Positions 53,966 through 61,435 of a stretch of DNA of 64,000 nucleotides are shown piece after piece. The position numbers were made by a program, and so were the translations under genes. This DNA is from Variibacter gotjawalensis (GTDB taxonomy: Bacteria; Pseudomonadota; Alphaproteobacteria; Rhizobiales; Xanthobacteraceae). The first letter of the stretch is position 1; each line of letters opens with the position of its first letter. The notes below the pieces were generated by a model. That model was not told the origin of the DNA. It saw nothing but the letters and a program-made list of their open reading frames with translations, and searched no databases. Location of the stretch: the NCBI RefSeq assembly GCF_002355335.1, contig NZ_AP014946.1:1131501-1195500 (forward strand). The letters run 5' to 3'.

Positions 53966-54475
53966 CTACAAATCCACTTTCGCGTTGTCGCCGACATCGG
54001 GCTTAGCTCCGGTCACAGCTGCCATTACCATTTTGGCCGTCGCTACAATCTTTCCGGGGCTGTCCCATAGTTCAGCTTCGTCTGGCGCCACCGTGATTAA
54101 GCGGATCTCCGGGTCCTTCGCGCTGTCCCACCAAGCTTCATCAGTCTTCTCCCAAAGCTGCTCTATCTTGGGTCGATCGTTGGCGACGTTCGCCTTACCT
54201 GAAACCGTCACGTACTTGTATCTGCTGTTGTCGCTCCAGGCCAAAGTGACTTTGGGAAAACGTTCCAGTTGATGATTCTTAGCGCTGTCCGCATTCACGA
54301 GGAAATAGATTGCGTTGTCGTCACGATGAACACGCGCAGACAATGGCCTGGCGCGCGTATATTCCCCATCCCACGTCACAAACATGCAAATGTCGATTTC
54401 TTTTGCGAGCTCCCAGACGCGATCCGTAGCCTCCGCTTGCGAGAGTTCTGATTTCTGTTCCTGCTGGTTTGACAT
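53966..54475 (-). CDS. Pyridoxamine-5'-phosphate-oxidase-fold general stress protein
   Basis: 169 residues from ATG 54475 (GAGG upstream); the frame extends 12 codons more. Split-barrel flavin/heme-binding fold of the general stress protein 26 type: TDRVWELAKEIDICMFVTWDGEYTRARPLSARVHRDDNAIYFLVNADSAKNHQLERFPKVTLAWSDNSRYKYVTVSGKANVANDRPKIEQLWEKTDEAWW. Likely binds flavin and copes with oxidative stress. A GGAAC-N16-GGTT promoter lies upstream. Confidence 0.9.
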   Translation of the reverse strand: MSNQQEQKSELSQAEATDRVWELAKEIDICMFVTWDGEYTRARPLSARVHRDDNAIYFLVNADSAKNHQLERFPKVTLAWSDNSRYKYVTVSGKANVANDRPKIEQLWEKTDEAWWDSAKDPEIRLITVAPDEAELWDSPGKIVATAKMVMAAVTGAKPDVGDNAKVDL

Positions 54476-54505
54476 CGAGAGCCTCGTTTCGGTTCGGCAG
54501 ATATC

Positions 54506-54530
54506 AACCACCGACCGCGGGAGACGTTCC
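54506..54530 (-). promoter_or_regulatory. EcfG-like promoter for the flavin-type stress protein
   Basis: On the minus strand GGAAC, 16 bases, GGTT, one base from the EcfG consensus. It is 31 bp before the ATG at 54475, a normal distance. Confidence 0.6.
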
Positions 54531-54532
54531 TC

Positions 54533-54804
54533 ACGGACTTCGCGGCAAAGACGCGTGACCGCATCCGCAATCGGTCTCTAGAGTTCGCAAACCCGTCTCC
54601 GACTTGGCGTACGCCTTCGTTTTGGAAAACGGTCAGCACCACGCGGAGACTGCGCGGCTCAAACTGACGCGTTGCGCTAGCGCGGTCATTACAGAGACGC
54701 GGCGTGAACCAGAGAAAGCCCGCAAACACGGCGCTTCTCGCTAGAATTCTGGAAAGTCTCTCGTTGCGAGAAGTGTGTGGTGGAGCGCTCAGGACTCGAA
54801 CGAG
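54533..54804. repeat. tRNA-linked repeat, copy A (diverged)
   Basis: A roughly 270-bp unit related to copies at 60503 and 63722. Shared landmarks are a GGTCTCT-like stretch, GGAAAGTCTC (54751-54760) and, at its right end, a TGGTGGAGCGCTCAGGACTCGAAC segment whose complement has a T-loop and CCA end of a tRNA. The T-stem no longer pairs (two of five), so the tRNA part is a relic. No intact gene lies inside. Confidence 0.6.
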
Positions 54805-54875
54805 TCTGCAGCATCACTGATTGAGCGCATTCTGGAAAATCTTATCGCCGACCGGGAAAATGCGAGCCAGCACTG

Positions 54876-55556
54876 CTAGGTTTGGATGATCTGCGAGGTC
54901 GTCGTTTTCAAGGTGAACTCGACGCAACCCTCAATGTGGATCCGCAACGTCTCGCATGCGGCTTTCGCATCACGGTCGAGTGCACTTTTCAGCAGTGCGC
55001 GATGTTCCCGTTCGGTGACTTCGCCGCGATACGTTCCTGCAACGATCAAGTAACGCAGATACTTGTCAAACACTGGGGCATGCGACGCGAGTAAAGTCTC
55101 CGAGCCGCACGCCGAAATGAGCGCATGGTGGAACTCGAAGTCGTAGCGCTTCCACGTCTCCTCGTCGCTCGTCTCCCCCGATTGGACCTTGCGTTCCATG
55201 CGCTCCAGCTTGTGGTGTGCAGCGACGATGCGGCCTTCCCATTCCATATCGCCAAATCGGAAAGATTGCGTGAGCGCGTGCTGTTCCAGGAGGAGTCGCA
55301 ACTCTGCAATCTCGCGCAGGCCTTGGGCCGTGACCGGAGCGACCTCGAACCCGCGCTGACCTTCCGCCACGACGAAGCCATCGGAAACTAGACGACTCAG
55401 CAGCTCTCGCAGGGTCCCGACGCTAACGCCATAGTCCGCGCGCAGCCGCTCGAGCTTGAGCTTGATGCCCGGCGCGAGCTTGCCAAACACGATGTCGGTG
55501 CGGATCTGCCGGTACGCCGTTTCGCCAATGGTTTGAGTGTCGCTTCGTTCGAGCAT
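54876..55556 (-). CDS. GntR-family regulator, FCD type
   Basis: 226 residues. HTH GETAYRQIRTDIVFGKLAPGIKLKLERLRADYGVSVGTLRELLSRLVSDGFVVAEGQRGFEVAPV; FCD domain with LRLLLEQHALTQSFRFGDMEWEGRIVAAHHKLERME, YDFEFHHALISACGSETLLASHAPVFDKYLRYL and REHRALLKSALDRD. Divergent from the third TRAP operon with a palindrome between them, so it probably controls uptake of the aromatic-precursor acid. Confidence 0.92.
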   Translation of the reverse strand: MLERSDTQTIGETAYRQIRTDIVFGKLAPGIKLKLERLRADYGVSVGTLRELLSRLVSDGFVVAEGQRGFEVAPVTAQGLREIAELRLLLEQHALTQSFRFGDMEWEGRIVAAHHKLERMERKVQSGETSDEETWKRYDFEFHHALISACGSETLLASHAPVFDKYLRYLIVAGTYRGEVTEREHRALLKSALDRDAKAACETLRIHIEGCVEFTLKTTTSQIIQT

Positions 55557-55570
55557 GATCGAATCTCAGA

Positions 55571-55600
55571 TTGGAGATTTTCAGAAATATCATACGATAT
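55571..55600 (+). promoter_or_regulatory. Promoter with palindrome before the third TRAP operon
   Basis: TTGGAG (55571-55576), 16 bases, TACGAT as a weak -35/-10 pair, with the dyad ATATC-ATAC-GATAT (55587-55600) lying over the -10. The binding-protein ATG is about 80 bp downstream and the GntR ATG 31 bp upstream. Confidence 0.45.
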
Positions 55601-55682
55601 CAAAAATACCTATTGCAATTCCACGCACTCTCGCGGACATTTTGCCGAATGGCCACGTAGAGCCAAATTGGGAGGATTACCG

Positions 55683-56672
55683 ATGGACGGGAAATTCACT
55701 CGTCGTTCCGCGATCGGATCGGTCTTAGGCGCGATCGCTATTGCAGCGATGCAATCGGCTCGCGCACAGGCCAAGCCGAAGCTTCGGTTTAGTTCGGCCT
55801 TCACCGAGTCGGATCTTCGGACCGAGGCCTACAAAGCATTCTCCTCCGCAATGGCCGCCGACTTCGACTTCGAGCCTTACTACGGCAATGTCCTTTTCAA
55901 GCAGGGCACGGAACTCGTCGCGCTCCAGCGCGAAAATCTCGAGCTGTGCAATCTCGCACCCGCTGATATCTCCAAGCAGATTCCGGCGTGGTCGCTGATG
56001 ACCTCAGCCTATCTTTTTCGCAACTACGATCACCTGAGGAAGACGTGGCAGAGCGATGTTGGCCAGGAATTCATCAAGATGGCGCGCGATCAGCTCGGCA
56101 TCGAGCTGATCCGTCCGGTCTATTTCGGCGCGCGTCAGGTTAACCTGAAGCCGCCGAAGAAGATTAGCACTCCGGCTGACCTTGCCGGCATCAAGCTTCG
56201 CATGCCGCCCGGCGAATTCTGGCAGTTCCTCGGCGAGTCGCTCGGCGCGAGTCCGACGCCGGTGGCCTACGCCGAACTATACACGGCGCTGCAATCCGGC
56301 GCGGTGGATGGCCAAGACAATCCGTTGGTCGCCGGGCGTTCGATGAAGTTTTACGAAGTGACGTCGCAGTTCGTACTCACCAATCACGTGCTTGGCTACG
56401 ATATGCTCGCGGTCTCGAAGAAGACTTGGGCGAACCTCAAACCGGAGCAGCAGACCCGGCTGAGAGCGGAGGCCGACAAGGCGTTTGACGCGAGCGCCGC
56501 GAAATACATTGCGCAGGAACAGGAAGCAATCGAGTTTTTCAAGAAGGAAGGCAAGCAAGTCTACGAGCCGGATCAGAATGCGTTCCGTTCCTTCGCGCAA
56601 AAGCGCTACATCGAGAAGTACGGAAAGGACTGGCCCAAGGGCGCACTAGAACGCATCAACGCCATCGCGTAG
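55683..56672 (+). CDS. dctP: TRAP transporter solute-binding protein (aro cluster)
   Basis: 329 residues from an ATG with GGGAGG seven bases upstream. The signal FTRRSAIGSVLGAIAIAAMQSARA carries a twin-arginine pair, so export may be by Tat rather than Sec. DctP core: KLRFSSAFTESDLRTEAYKAF, LAGIKLRMPPGEFWQFLGESLGASPTPVAYAELYTALQSGAVDGQDNPLVAG, with Arg in KLRMPP. It is not closely similar to the pair at 46-48 kb. Operon continues with dctQ, dctM, aroQ, an unknown gene and aroE. Confidence 0.93.
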   Translation: MDGKFTRRSAIGSVLGAIAIAAMQSARAQAKPKLRFSSAFTESDLRTEAYKAFSSAMAADFDFEPYYGNVLFKQGTELVALQRENLELCNLAPADISKQIPAWSLMTSAYLFRNYDHLRKTWQSDVGQEFIKMARDQLGIELIRPVYFGARQVNLKPPKKISTPADLAGIKLRMPPGEFWQFLGESLGASPTPVAYAELYTALQSGAVDGQDNPLVAGRSMKFYEVTSQFVLTNHVLGYDMLAVSKKTWANLKPEQQTRLRAEADKAFDASAAKYIAQEQEAIEFFKKEGKQVYEPDQNAFRSFAQKRYIEKYGKDWPKGALERINAIA

Positions 56673-56681
56673 CTGCGTCCG

Positions 56682-57188
56682 ATGGATCAATTGATCGTTG
56701 CTGGGCGCTGGCTGCGGCGGCGCGCAGAGAACATCTCGGCGCTGCTGCTGGTTGCGATGTTCGTCTGCTTCATCGTGCAGATCGTCTCGCGATACGTCTT
56801 CAACCGGCCGCTCGGCTGGACTGACGAGGTCAGCGTTCTGTTGTGGATCTGGTGCGTTCTCTGGGGAGCAGCATTCTTGCTTCGCGAGCGCGATGAAGTG
56901 CGTTTCGACATCATATACAGCGCATCGAGTGAGCGGACGCGGCGCATCTTCACGATCGTAACGGGTATTGCCGCGATCGCATTGTTTGGCATCGCGCTGC
57001 CGGCGGTGTTTGCCTATGTTACGTTCCTCAAGGTTGAGAAGTCGGCTTATCTGGGCATCCGCCTCGACTACCTTTATTCGATCTACGTCGTGTTCTCGCT
57101 TGCCGTCATTGTACGTTACGCGGCGCTGACTTGGCAGGCCATTCGCGGTAAAGCGCCTGATCTGGGGCAGGGCGGCTCCGCGCTATGA
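56682..57188 (+). CDS. dctQ: TRAP transporter small permease (aro cluster)
   Basis: 168 residues, four membrane spans: ALLLVAMFVCFIVQIVSRYVF, NRPLGWTDEVSVLLWIWCVLWGAAFLLRERDEVRFDIIY (family signature with TDE), FTIVTGIAAIALFGIALPAVFAYVTF and YVVFSLAVIVRYAAL. Its stop overlaps the dctM start by 4 bp. Confidence 0.93.
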   Translation: MDQLIVAGRWLRRRAENISALLLVAMFVCFIVQIVSRYVFNRPLGWTDEVSVLLWIWCVLWGAAFLLRERDEVRFDIIYSASSERTRRIFTIVTGIAAIALFGIALPAVFAYVTFLKVEKSAYLGIRLDYLYSIYVVFSLAVIVRYAALTWQAIRGKAPDLGQGGSAL

Positions 57189-58480
57189 TATCGCCGTTCG
57201 CGTCGTGCCTGTTCGCCATTCTTGCGCTTGGACTTCTCGGGCTGCCGATTGGCTACGCGATGATTGCGGGCTCGATCCTCTATCTGCTGCTCGCCGGGCT
57301 CGACCTGGGGACTTCCGCGGAGCAAATCCTCAACGGCCTCTACAACAGCTACGTGTTGCTCGCCGTGCCGCTCTTTCTCGTTTCGGCCGAGATCATGAAC
57401 GTCAGCAAGATGACGGATCATCTCTTGCGCTTTTGCGACATGCTGGTAGGGCGCTTCCGCGGCGGCCTCGGTCATATCAACATCGTGCAGAGCATCATCT
57501 TCGCGGGCATGTCGGGCTCTGCCGTCGCTGACCTTGCGGGCACCGGCCGCATCAGCATCGACATGATGACTAAGAACAACCGCTATCCGGTGAGTTACGC
57601 GGCCGCGATCACGGCTGCGTCCGCTGTGATCGGGCCGATCATCCCGCCATCAATCCCGATGGTCCTCTATGCTCTTATCTCGGACACTTCGGTTGGATAT
57701 CTGTTTTTGGCCGGCGTTGTCCCGGGCCTGTTAATGGCTGTGTCGCAGATGGTGATCAACACCATAATGGCGCATCGCCGCAACTTTCCCGTCGAGGCGC
57801 CGATCCCGGTGCGCGAATGGCCTGGCATTACGCTGGCGGCGCTCCCTGCGCTGCTGATGCCGGCAATTCTGCTTGGAGGCATCTACGGCGGCGTGATGAC
57901 GCCGACCGAAGCCGCGGCGGTTGCGGCCGCCTATGCCTTTGTCGTCGCGGCCGTCTGGTATCGCAACATCACATATGGTGAAACCTACGGTGCAATACTC
58001 AATGCTTCGCGCGCAACTGCCTCGATTGGGATGCTGATCGCCGGAGCGTTGGTGTTCAACTATGTCGTGACGATCGAGCAAATCCCTCAAACCGTGAAGA
58101 CGCTGCTGGCGGGTTACGATCTGTCGCCGACCGCCTTCCTCTTTTGGGTCAACGTCATTTTGCTCGTGCTCGGCTGCTTGCTCGAAGGCAGCACGATCAT
58201 TCTTATCGTCCTACCCGTGCTTATACCGACTGCCAAGGCGCTTGGCATTGACCTCGTCCACTTCGGTATCGTCGCGGTCTTCAACATCATGATCGGTTTG
58301 ATCACGCCGCCATATGGCCTTTTGCTTTTCATTATCTCAGCGATCTCTGGCGCGCCGCTGCGCGCCGTGATCCGCGACACGATGCCCTTCGTCATCGCAA
58401 TGATCATCGCGCTTGGCATCATCACTTTCGTGCCGGAAACCGTTCTCTGGCTGCCGCGACTGATGGGTTACAAAGGATGA
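57185..58480 (+). CDS. dctM: TRAP transporter large permease (aro cluster)
   Basis: 431 residues, about 12 membrane spans: LLGLPIGYAMIAGSILYLLLAGLDL, SYVLLAVPLFLVSAEIMNVSKMT, FAGMSGSAVADLAGTGRISIDMM, AASAVIGPIIPPSIPMVLYALISD, GGVMTPTEAAAVAAAYAF and GLITPPYGLLLFIISAIS. It ends 13 bp before aroQ. Confidence 0.95.
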   Translation: MISPFASCLFAILALGLLGLPIGYAMIAGSILYLLLAGLDLGTSAEQILNGLYNSYVLLAVPLFLVSAEIMNVSKMTDHLLRFCDMLVGRFRGGLGHINIVQSIIFAGMSGSAVADLAGTGRISIDMMTKNNRYPVSYAAAITAASAVIGPIIPPSIPMVLYALISDTSVGYLFLAGVVPGLLMAVSQMVINTIMAHRRNFPVEAPIPVREWPGITLAALPALLMPAILLGGIYGGVMTPTEAAAVAAAYAFVVAAVWYRNITYGETYGAILNASRATASIGMLIAGALVFNYVVTIEQIPQTVKTLLAGYDLSPTAFLFWVNVILLVLGCLLEGSTIILIVLPVLIPTAKALGIDLVHFGIVAVFNIMIGLITPPYGLLLFIISAISGAPLRAVIRDTMPFVIAMIIALGIITFVPETVLWLPRLMGYKG

Positions 58481-58493
58481 GGGAGGAGCGCTG

Positions 58494-58958
58494 ATGATTA
58501 GATTGATGATTCTGAACGGACCGAATCTCAATTTGCTCGGCGTTCGCGAGCCACACATTTACGGCACGACGACGCTGGAGGCGATCCGCCGAAGCTGTGA
58601 GGATTTCGCGCAATCTGCCGGCGCATCGATGTCCTTCCATCAGTCGAACCACGAAGGCGCGCTGGTCGATCTGATCCAGTCGGCGCGCGAAGGGGTCGAC
58701 GCGCTGATAATCAATCCGGCCGGCTATTCGTTCACGTCCGTAGCAATATTCGACGCGATGAAGACCTTCGAGCGTCCGATCTATGAGGTACATATCTCGA
58801 ACATCCATGCGCGCGACGAGTTGCATCGGCACTCGATCCTGTCGGCGGCCGTGACGGCGGTGATCGCAGGCCTTGGTCCCTACGGCTACATCGTCGCGAT
58901 GCAGGCCGCGATGCAGCGCGCTGGAAAATTGCCGCCGAACTTGCCGCGTAGCGCATGA
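58494..58958 (+). CDS. aroQ: Type II 3-dehydroquinate dehydratase
   Basis: 154 residues, normal length. Converts 3-dehydroquinate to 3-dehydroshikimate and also runs in reverse in catabolism. Active-site motifs: LNGPNLNLLGVREPHIYG (catalytic Tyr in IYG), FHQSNHEGALVDLIQ, INPAGYSFTSVAIFDAM and EVHISNIHARDELHRHS (catalytic His). The GAGGGAGGAG before the ATG is a strong ribosome binding site. Its place behind a TRAP operon points to quinate/shikimate catabolism rather than biosynthesis. Confidence 0.95.
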   Translation: MIRLMILNGPNLNLLGVREPHIYGTTTLEAIRRSCEDFAQSAGASMSFHQSNHEGALVDLIQSAREGVDALIINPAGYSFTSVAIFDAMKTFERPIYEVHISNIHARDELHRHSILSAAVTAVIAGLGPYGYIVAMQAAMQRAGKLPPNLPRSA

Positions 58959-58967
58959 GGTAAACCA

Positions 58968-59597
58968 ATGAGCGGATTTCTGGTGATTTGGAGCGACCTA
59001 GCGGATAGTGATCTGACCGATTGGGCGCATTGGATGACGCGAGAGCATGCGATCGAGCGCCTTGGCATCGCGGGGTTTCGCCGTTGCCGCATTTTTCGCG
59101 CGCTGACGACACGAAACAGTTACGTCATCGTCTACGATCTTGATACCCCCGAGGTGGTTGCAAGTTCGGACTATGTGGCGAGACTGAATGCGCCGACGCC
59201 GTGGTCGCAGCGCACGATGCCCAAGTTGAAGAACTTTCGTCGCGGTGGCGGGCACGTAACGGCTCGCGCCGGCGTCGGCGATGGCGGCGTCATTGCAATG
59301 CTGTTCAGTTCGGCCATTGCCGACGCAGCATCGGTCTGCGGCAATGCGGTGTCGCACGACCGTATCGCAAGCGCGCAGGTTTTATCGACCGATGCAGCGC
59401 AGACCGGAATCGCAACGCGCGAGAAGGCGATGCGCAGCGGCGACGCTTCTTTCGAGACCCTCGTCATGATCGAAGGCCTCGACGAAGACGCGATCGATGC
59501 GGCCTGCGCGGCTCTGCGCGCAAGCCATCGCGAGCTTGCGACGAGCGACGCAGTGCTCTACGGCGCATGCTTCAGTCTGGCGCAGGAAAGCGCATAG
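58968..59597 (+). CDS. Unknown protein between aroQ and aroE
   Basis: 209 residues: SGFLVIWSDLADSDLTDWAHWMTREHAIERLGIAGFRRCRIFRALTTRNSYVIVYDLDTPEVVASSDYVARLNAPTPWSQRTMPKLKNFRRGGGHV, an N-terminal half resembling an EthD-like ferredoxin-fold (dimeric alpha/beta barrel) protein, and a second half (AMLFSSAIADAASVCGN...) that may be a second copy of the fold. No metal motif is obvious. Tightly packed in the operon (9 bp after aroQ), so it probably acts on the same pathway. Function unknown. Confidence 0.7.
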   Translation: MSGFLVIWSDLADSDLTDWAHWMTREHAIERLGIAGFRRCRIFRALTTRNSYVIVYDLDTPEVVASSDYVARLNAPTPWSQRTMPKLKNFRRGGGHVTARAGVGDGGVIAMLFSSAIADAASVCGNAVSHDRIASAQVLSTDAAQTGIATREKAMRSGDASFETLVMIEGLDEDAIDAACAALRASHRELATSDAVLYGACFSLAQESA

Positions 59598-59607
59598 AGG
59601 GGCTCAG

Positions 59608-60462
59608 GTGATAGCGAGCGAGAACGCGCCCGTCTTGGTCGGCTTGATCGGCAGCGGCATTCAAGCATCGCTAACCCCCGCGATGCACGAGCAGGAAGGG
59701 CGCGCGCAGGGGCTCGACTATTCGTATGGGCTCATCGATCTTGACGTGCTTGGGGTCGGCATCGAGGCCTTGCCCGAGCTCCTGCAGCAGGCCGAACGCG
59801 GCGGCTTTCGCGGACTCAACATCACATATCCCTGCAAGCAGGCCGTGATTCAGCATCTCGACGAACTCGACGCCGAAGCAACACTCATCGGCGCGGTGAA
59901 CACAGTCGTGTTTCGGGGTAACCGCCGCATCGGCCACAACACCGACTGGTTCGGCTTTGCGCAAAGTTTTCGGCATGAATTCGGCGACGTCCCGCGCGAA
60001 CACGTCGTCCTCCTTGGCGCAGGCGGCGCGGGCGCTGCTGTCGCCCATGCGCTGCTGAAGTCCGGAGTCAGGCAGCTCACCGTCGTTGACACCTTACCAG
60101 AGCGCGCAACGTCTCTGGCGGCCGAACTTGGTGCGCGGTTCGCCGACACGCGCGTAGACGCACTGCTTCGAGTCGAGGAGACATCCGACATCGATGGTAT
60201 CGTCAACGCGACGCCTGTCGGCATGGCCAAGCTGCCGGGCTTGCCAATTGGTGCTAATCTGGTGGTGCCTTCCTCGTGGGTCGCCGATGTCATCTATTTT
60301 CCGCGCGAGACCGAATTATTGCAGCTCGCGCGTGCTCGGGGCTGTCGCACGATGTCTGGCGCTGGCATGGCAGTTCATCAAGCCGCGGAAGCGTTTCACT
60401 TGTTTACGGGGCGCATCGCTGATGCGGAGCGGATGCATCGTGTTTTTGAGTCAGCGATTTAG
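59608..60462 (+). CDS. aroE: Shikimate/quinate dehydrogenase-like protein
   Basis: 284 residues from GTG 59608, with GAGGGG upstream; the frame extends 37 codons but overlaps the previous gene. VLVGLIGSGIQASLTPAMHEQEGRAQGL, GLNITYPCKQAVIQHLDEL (catalytic Lys), GHNTDWFGFAQSF (catalytic Asp), the NADP-loop LLGAGGAGAAVAHALLKSGVRQLTVVD and NATPVGMAKLPGLP. The Asp after beta-2 (TVVD) suggests NAD(H), as in quinate/shikimate dehydrogenases used for degradation. Last gene of the TRAP-aro operon. Confidence 0.9.
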   Translation: MIASENAPVLVGLIGSGIQASLTPAMHEQEGRAQGLDYSYGLIDLDVLGVGIEALPELLQQAERGGFRGLNITYPCKQAVIQHLDELDAEATLIGAVNTVVFRGNRRIGHNTDWFGFAQSFRHEFGDVPREHVVLLGAGGAGAAVAHALLKSGVRQLTVVDTLPERATSLAAELGARFADTRVDALLRVEETSDIDGIVNATPVGMAKLPGLPIGANLVVPSSWVADVIYFPRETELLQLARARGCRTMSGAGMAVHQAAEAFHLFTGRIADAERMHRVFESAI

Positions 60463-60502
60463 CCAAGCTCATCGCCCTTTGAGTCACCACGGCATGGCAT
60501 GA

Positions 60503-60768
60503 CGCACTTCGTTAAACCGGCAGGCGCCGTCCTGGGCAAACTGGTCTCTTGGACTTTCGAAAGAGTCTTTGGTGGTTCGGCTACGGACCGTTGGGAAATT
60601 CGAGGAAATCCACCTGAGACTCGATGGCCGTGTTACGGCGGCTCGTACGTTTGCTGACAACAGAGACCGATATGAGAGTGGAAGAACCCGTTTAAACGGC
60701 TTTTTTCGCATTCTATTGGAAAGTCTCAGCGCTTGAAAAGGTGGTGGTGGGGCTCATGAGACTCGAAG
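60503..60768. repeat. tRNA-linked repeat, copy B
   Basis: About 265 bp, similar to copy C at 63722: CGCACTTCGT, TGGTCTCT, CCACCTGAGAC with CGATGGCCGT, and GGAAAGTCTC (60718-60727). The right end reads GGTGGTGGGGCTCATGAGACTCGAAG, a degenerate tRNA T-arm/CCA end on the minus strand. Frames across it (for example minus 60484-60711) are Arg/Ser-rich and not convincing genes. The remaining bases up to the NikR gene show nothing. Confidence 0.7.
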
Positions 60769-60846
60769 CCGTCTACTGCGAATGATGCGCCCCAAAGAAG
60801 GAAACACTCCTCTCGATTTAGGAATTTTCGCGCACTCCTCAGGCCC

Positions 60847-61251
60847 TCACTGGGTCTTCGGAAACATCATAAGCGTTCCGTAGCGAACACCCCTCTCAGC
60901 AATAATCTTGTCGGCGGCTGACTGCACGTCCGTGGCTTTACCTCGCAGAACAGCGACTTCTAGGCACGTATGATGATCGAGGTGCACGTGCAACGTCGCT
61001 TGTGCGATGTCGTGGTGATCGTGAAATGTCTGCACAATGCGTTGGGGTAGATCACGCGCATGGTGATCGTAAGTATAAGCAAGCGTTGCGACGCATTGCG
61101 TTTTACCTGTCAGCGACGGCTGAGCTTGTTTAAGACCGGCGCGCGCTAGATCGCGCATCGCTTCAGATCGGTTAGCATACTGGCGGTCCGCAACGAACGC
61201 GTCGATCTCCTTCGCCAGGTCCTCGTCGATTGTGATCGTCACCCGATGCAT
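60847..61251 (-). CDS. nikR: Nickel-responsive regulator NikR
   Basis: 134 residues from an ATG with GAGAGA upstream. Ribbon-helix-helix MHRVTITIDEDLAKEIDAFVADRQYANRSEAMRDLARAGL; the ACT-like metal domain holds His77, His88, His90 and Cys96, equivalent to E. coli His76, His87, His89 and Cys95 (shifted by one). Those four are the high-affinity Ni site. A perfect NikR operator sits upstream of the divergent TonB receptor gene, so NikR with nickel should repress it. Confidence 0.96.
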   Translation of the reverse strand: MHRVTITIDEDLAKEIDAFVADRQYANRSEAMRDLARAGLKQAQPSLTGKTQCVATLAYTYDHHARDLPQRIVQTFHDHHDIAQATLHVHLDHHTCLEVAVLRGKATDVQSAADKIIAERGVRYGTLMMFPKTQ

Positions 61252-61338
61252 GTGTCTCTCTAATCTGCGCCGCCGCCTGTTGCAGCTGTTGCGCACGAGC
61301 ATCTATCTCCCAGCGACAAACGCAAGGGCATGCGCGGC

Positions 61339-61366
61339 GTATGATCTTTTCTTGACGTCGTCATAC
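61339..61366. promoter_or_regulatory. NikR operator
   Basis: GTATGA, 16 bases, TCATAC: an exact match to the E. coli NikR half-sites and spacing. TTGACG (61352-61357) inside it may be the -35 of the TonB-receptor promoter, so bound NikR would block it. It lies 70 bp before the receptor ATG and 88 bp from nikR. Confidence 0.9.
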
Positions 61367-61435
61367 TGAGACGTAACGTTGTGCTGTTCTTAAGGGTCGA
61401 GCCGGGGTCTTAGGAACAAACGACATGGGGGCTTC

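Noticed and set aside
54779-54802. tRNA-like 3' end
   Set aside because: Only the T-loop and CCA are recognisable; the T-stem pairs at two of five positions and no body of a tRNA precedes it, so it is a relic and not a gene.
60484-60711. Minus-strand 75-aa frame in repeat copy B, resembling a frame in copy C
   Set aside because: The similarity is at the DNA level across the whole repeat and the reading is Arg/Ser-rich with no domain; the repeat explains it better than a gene.
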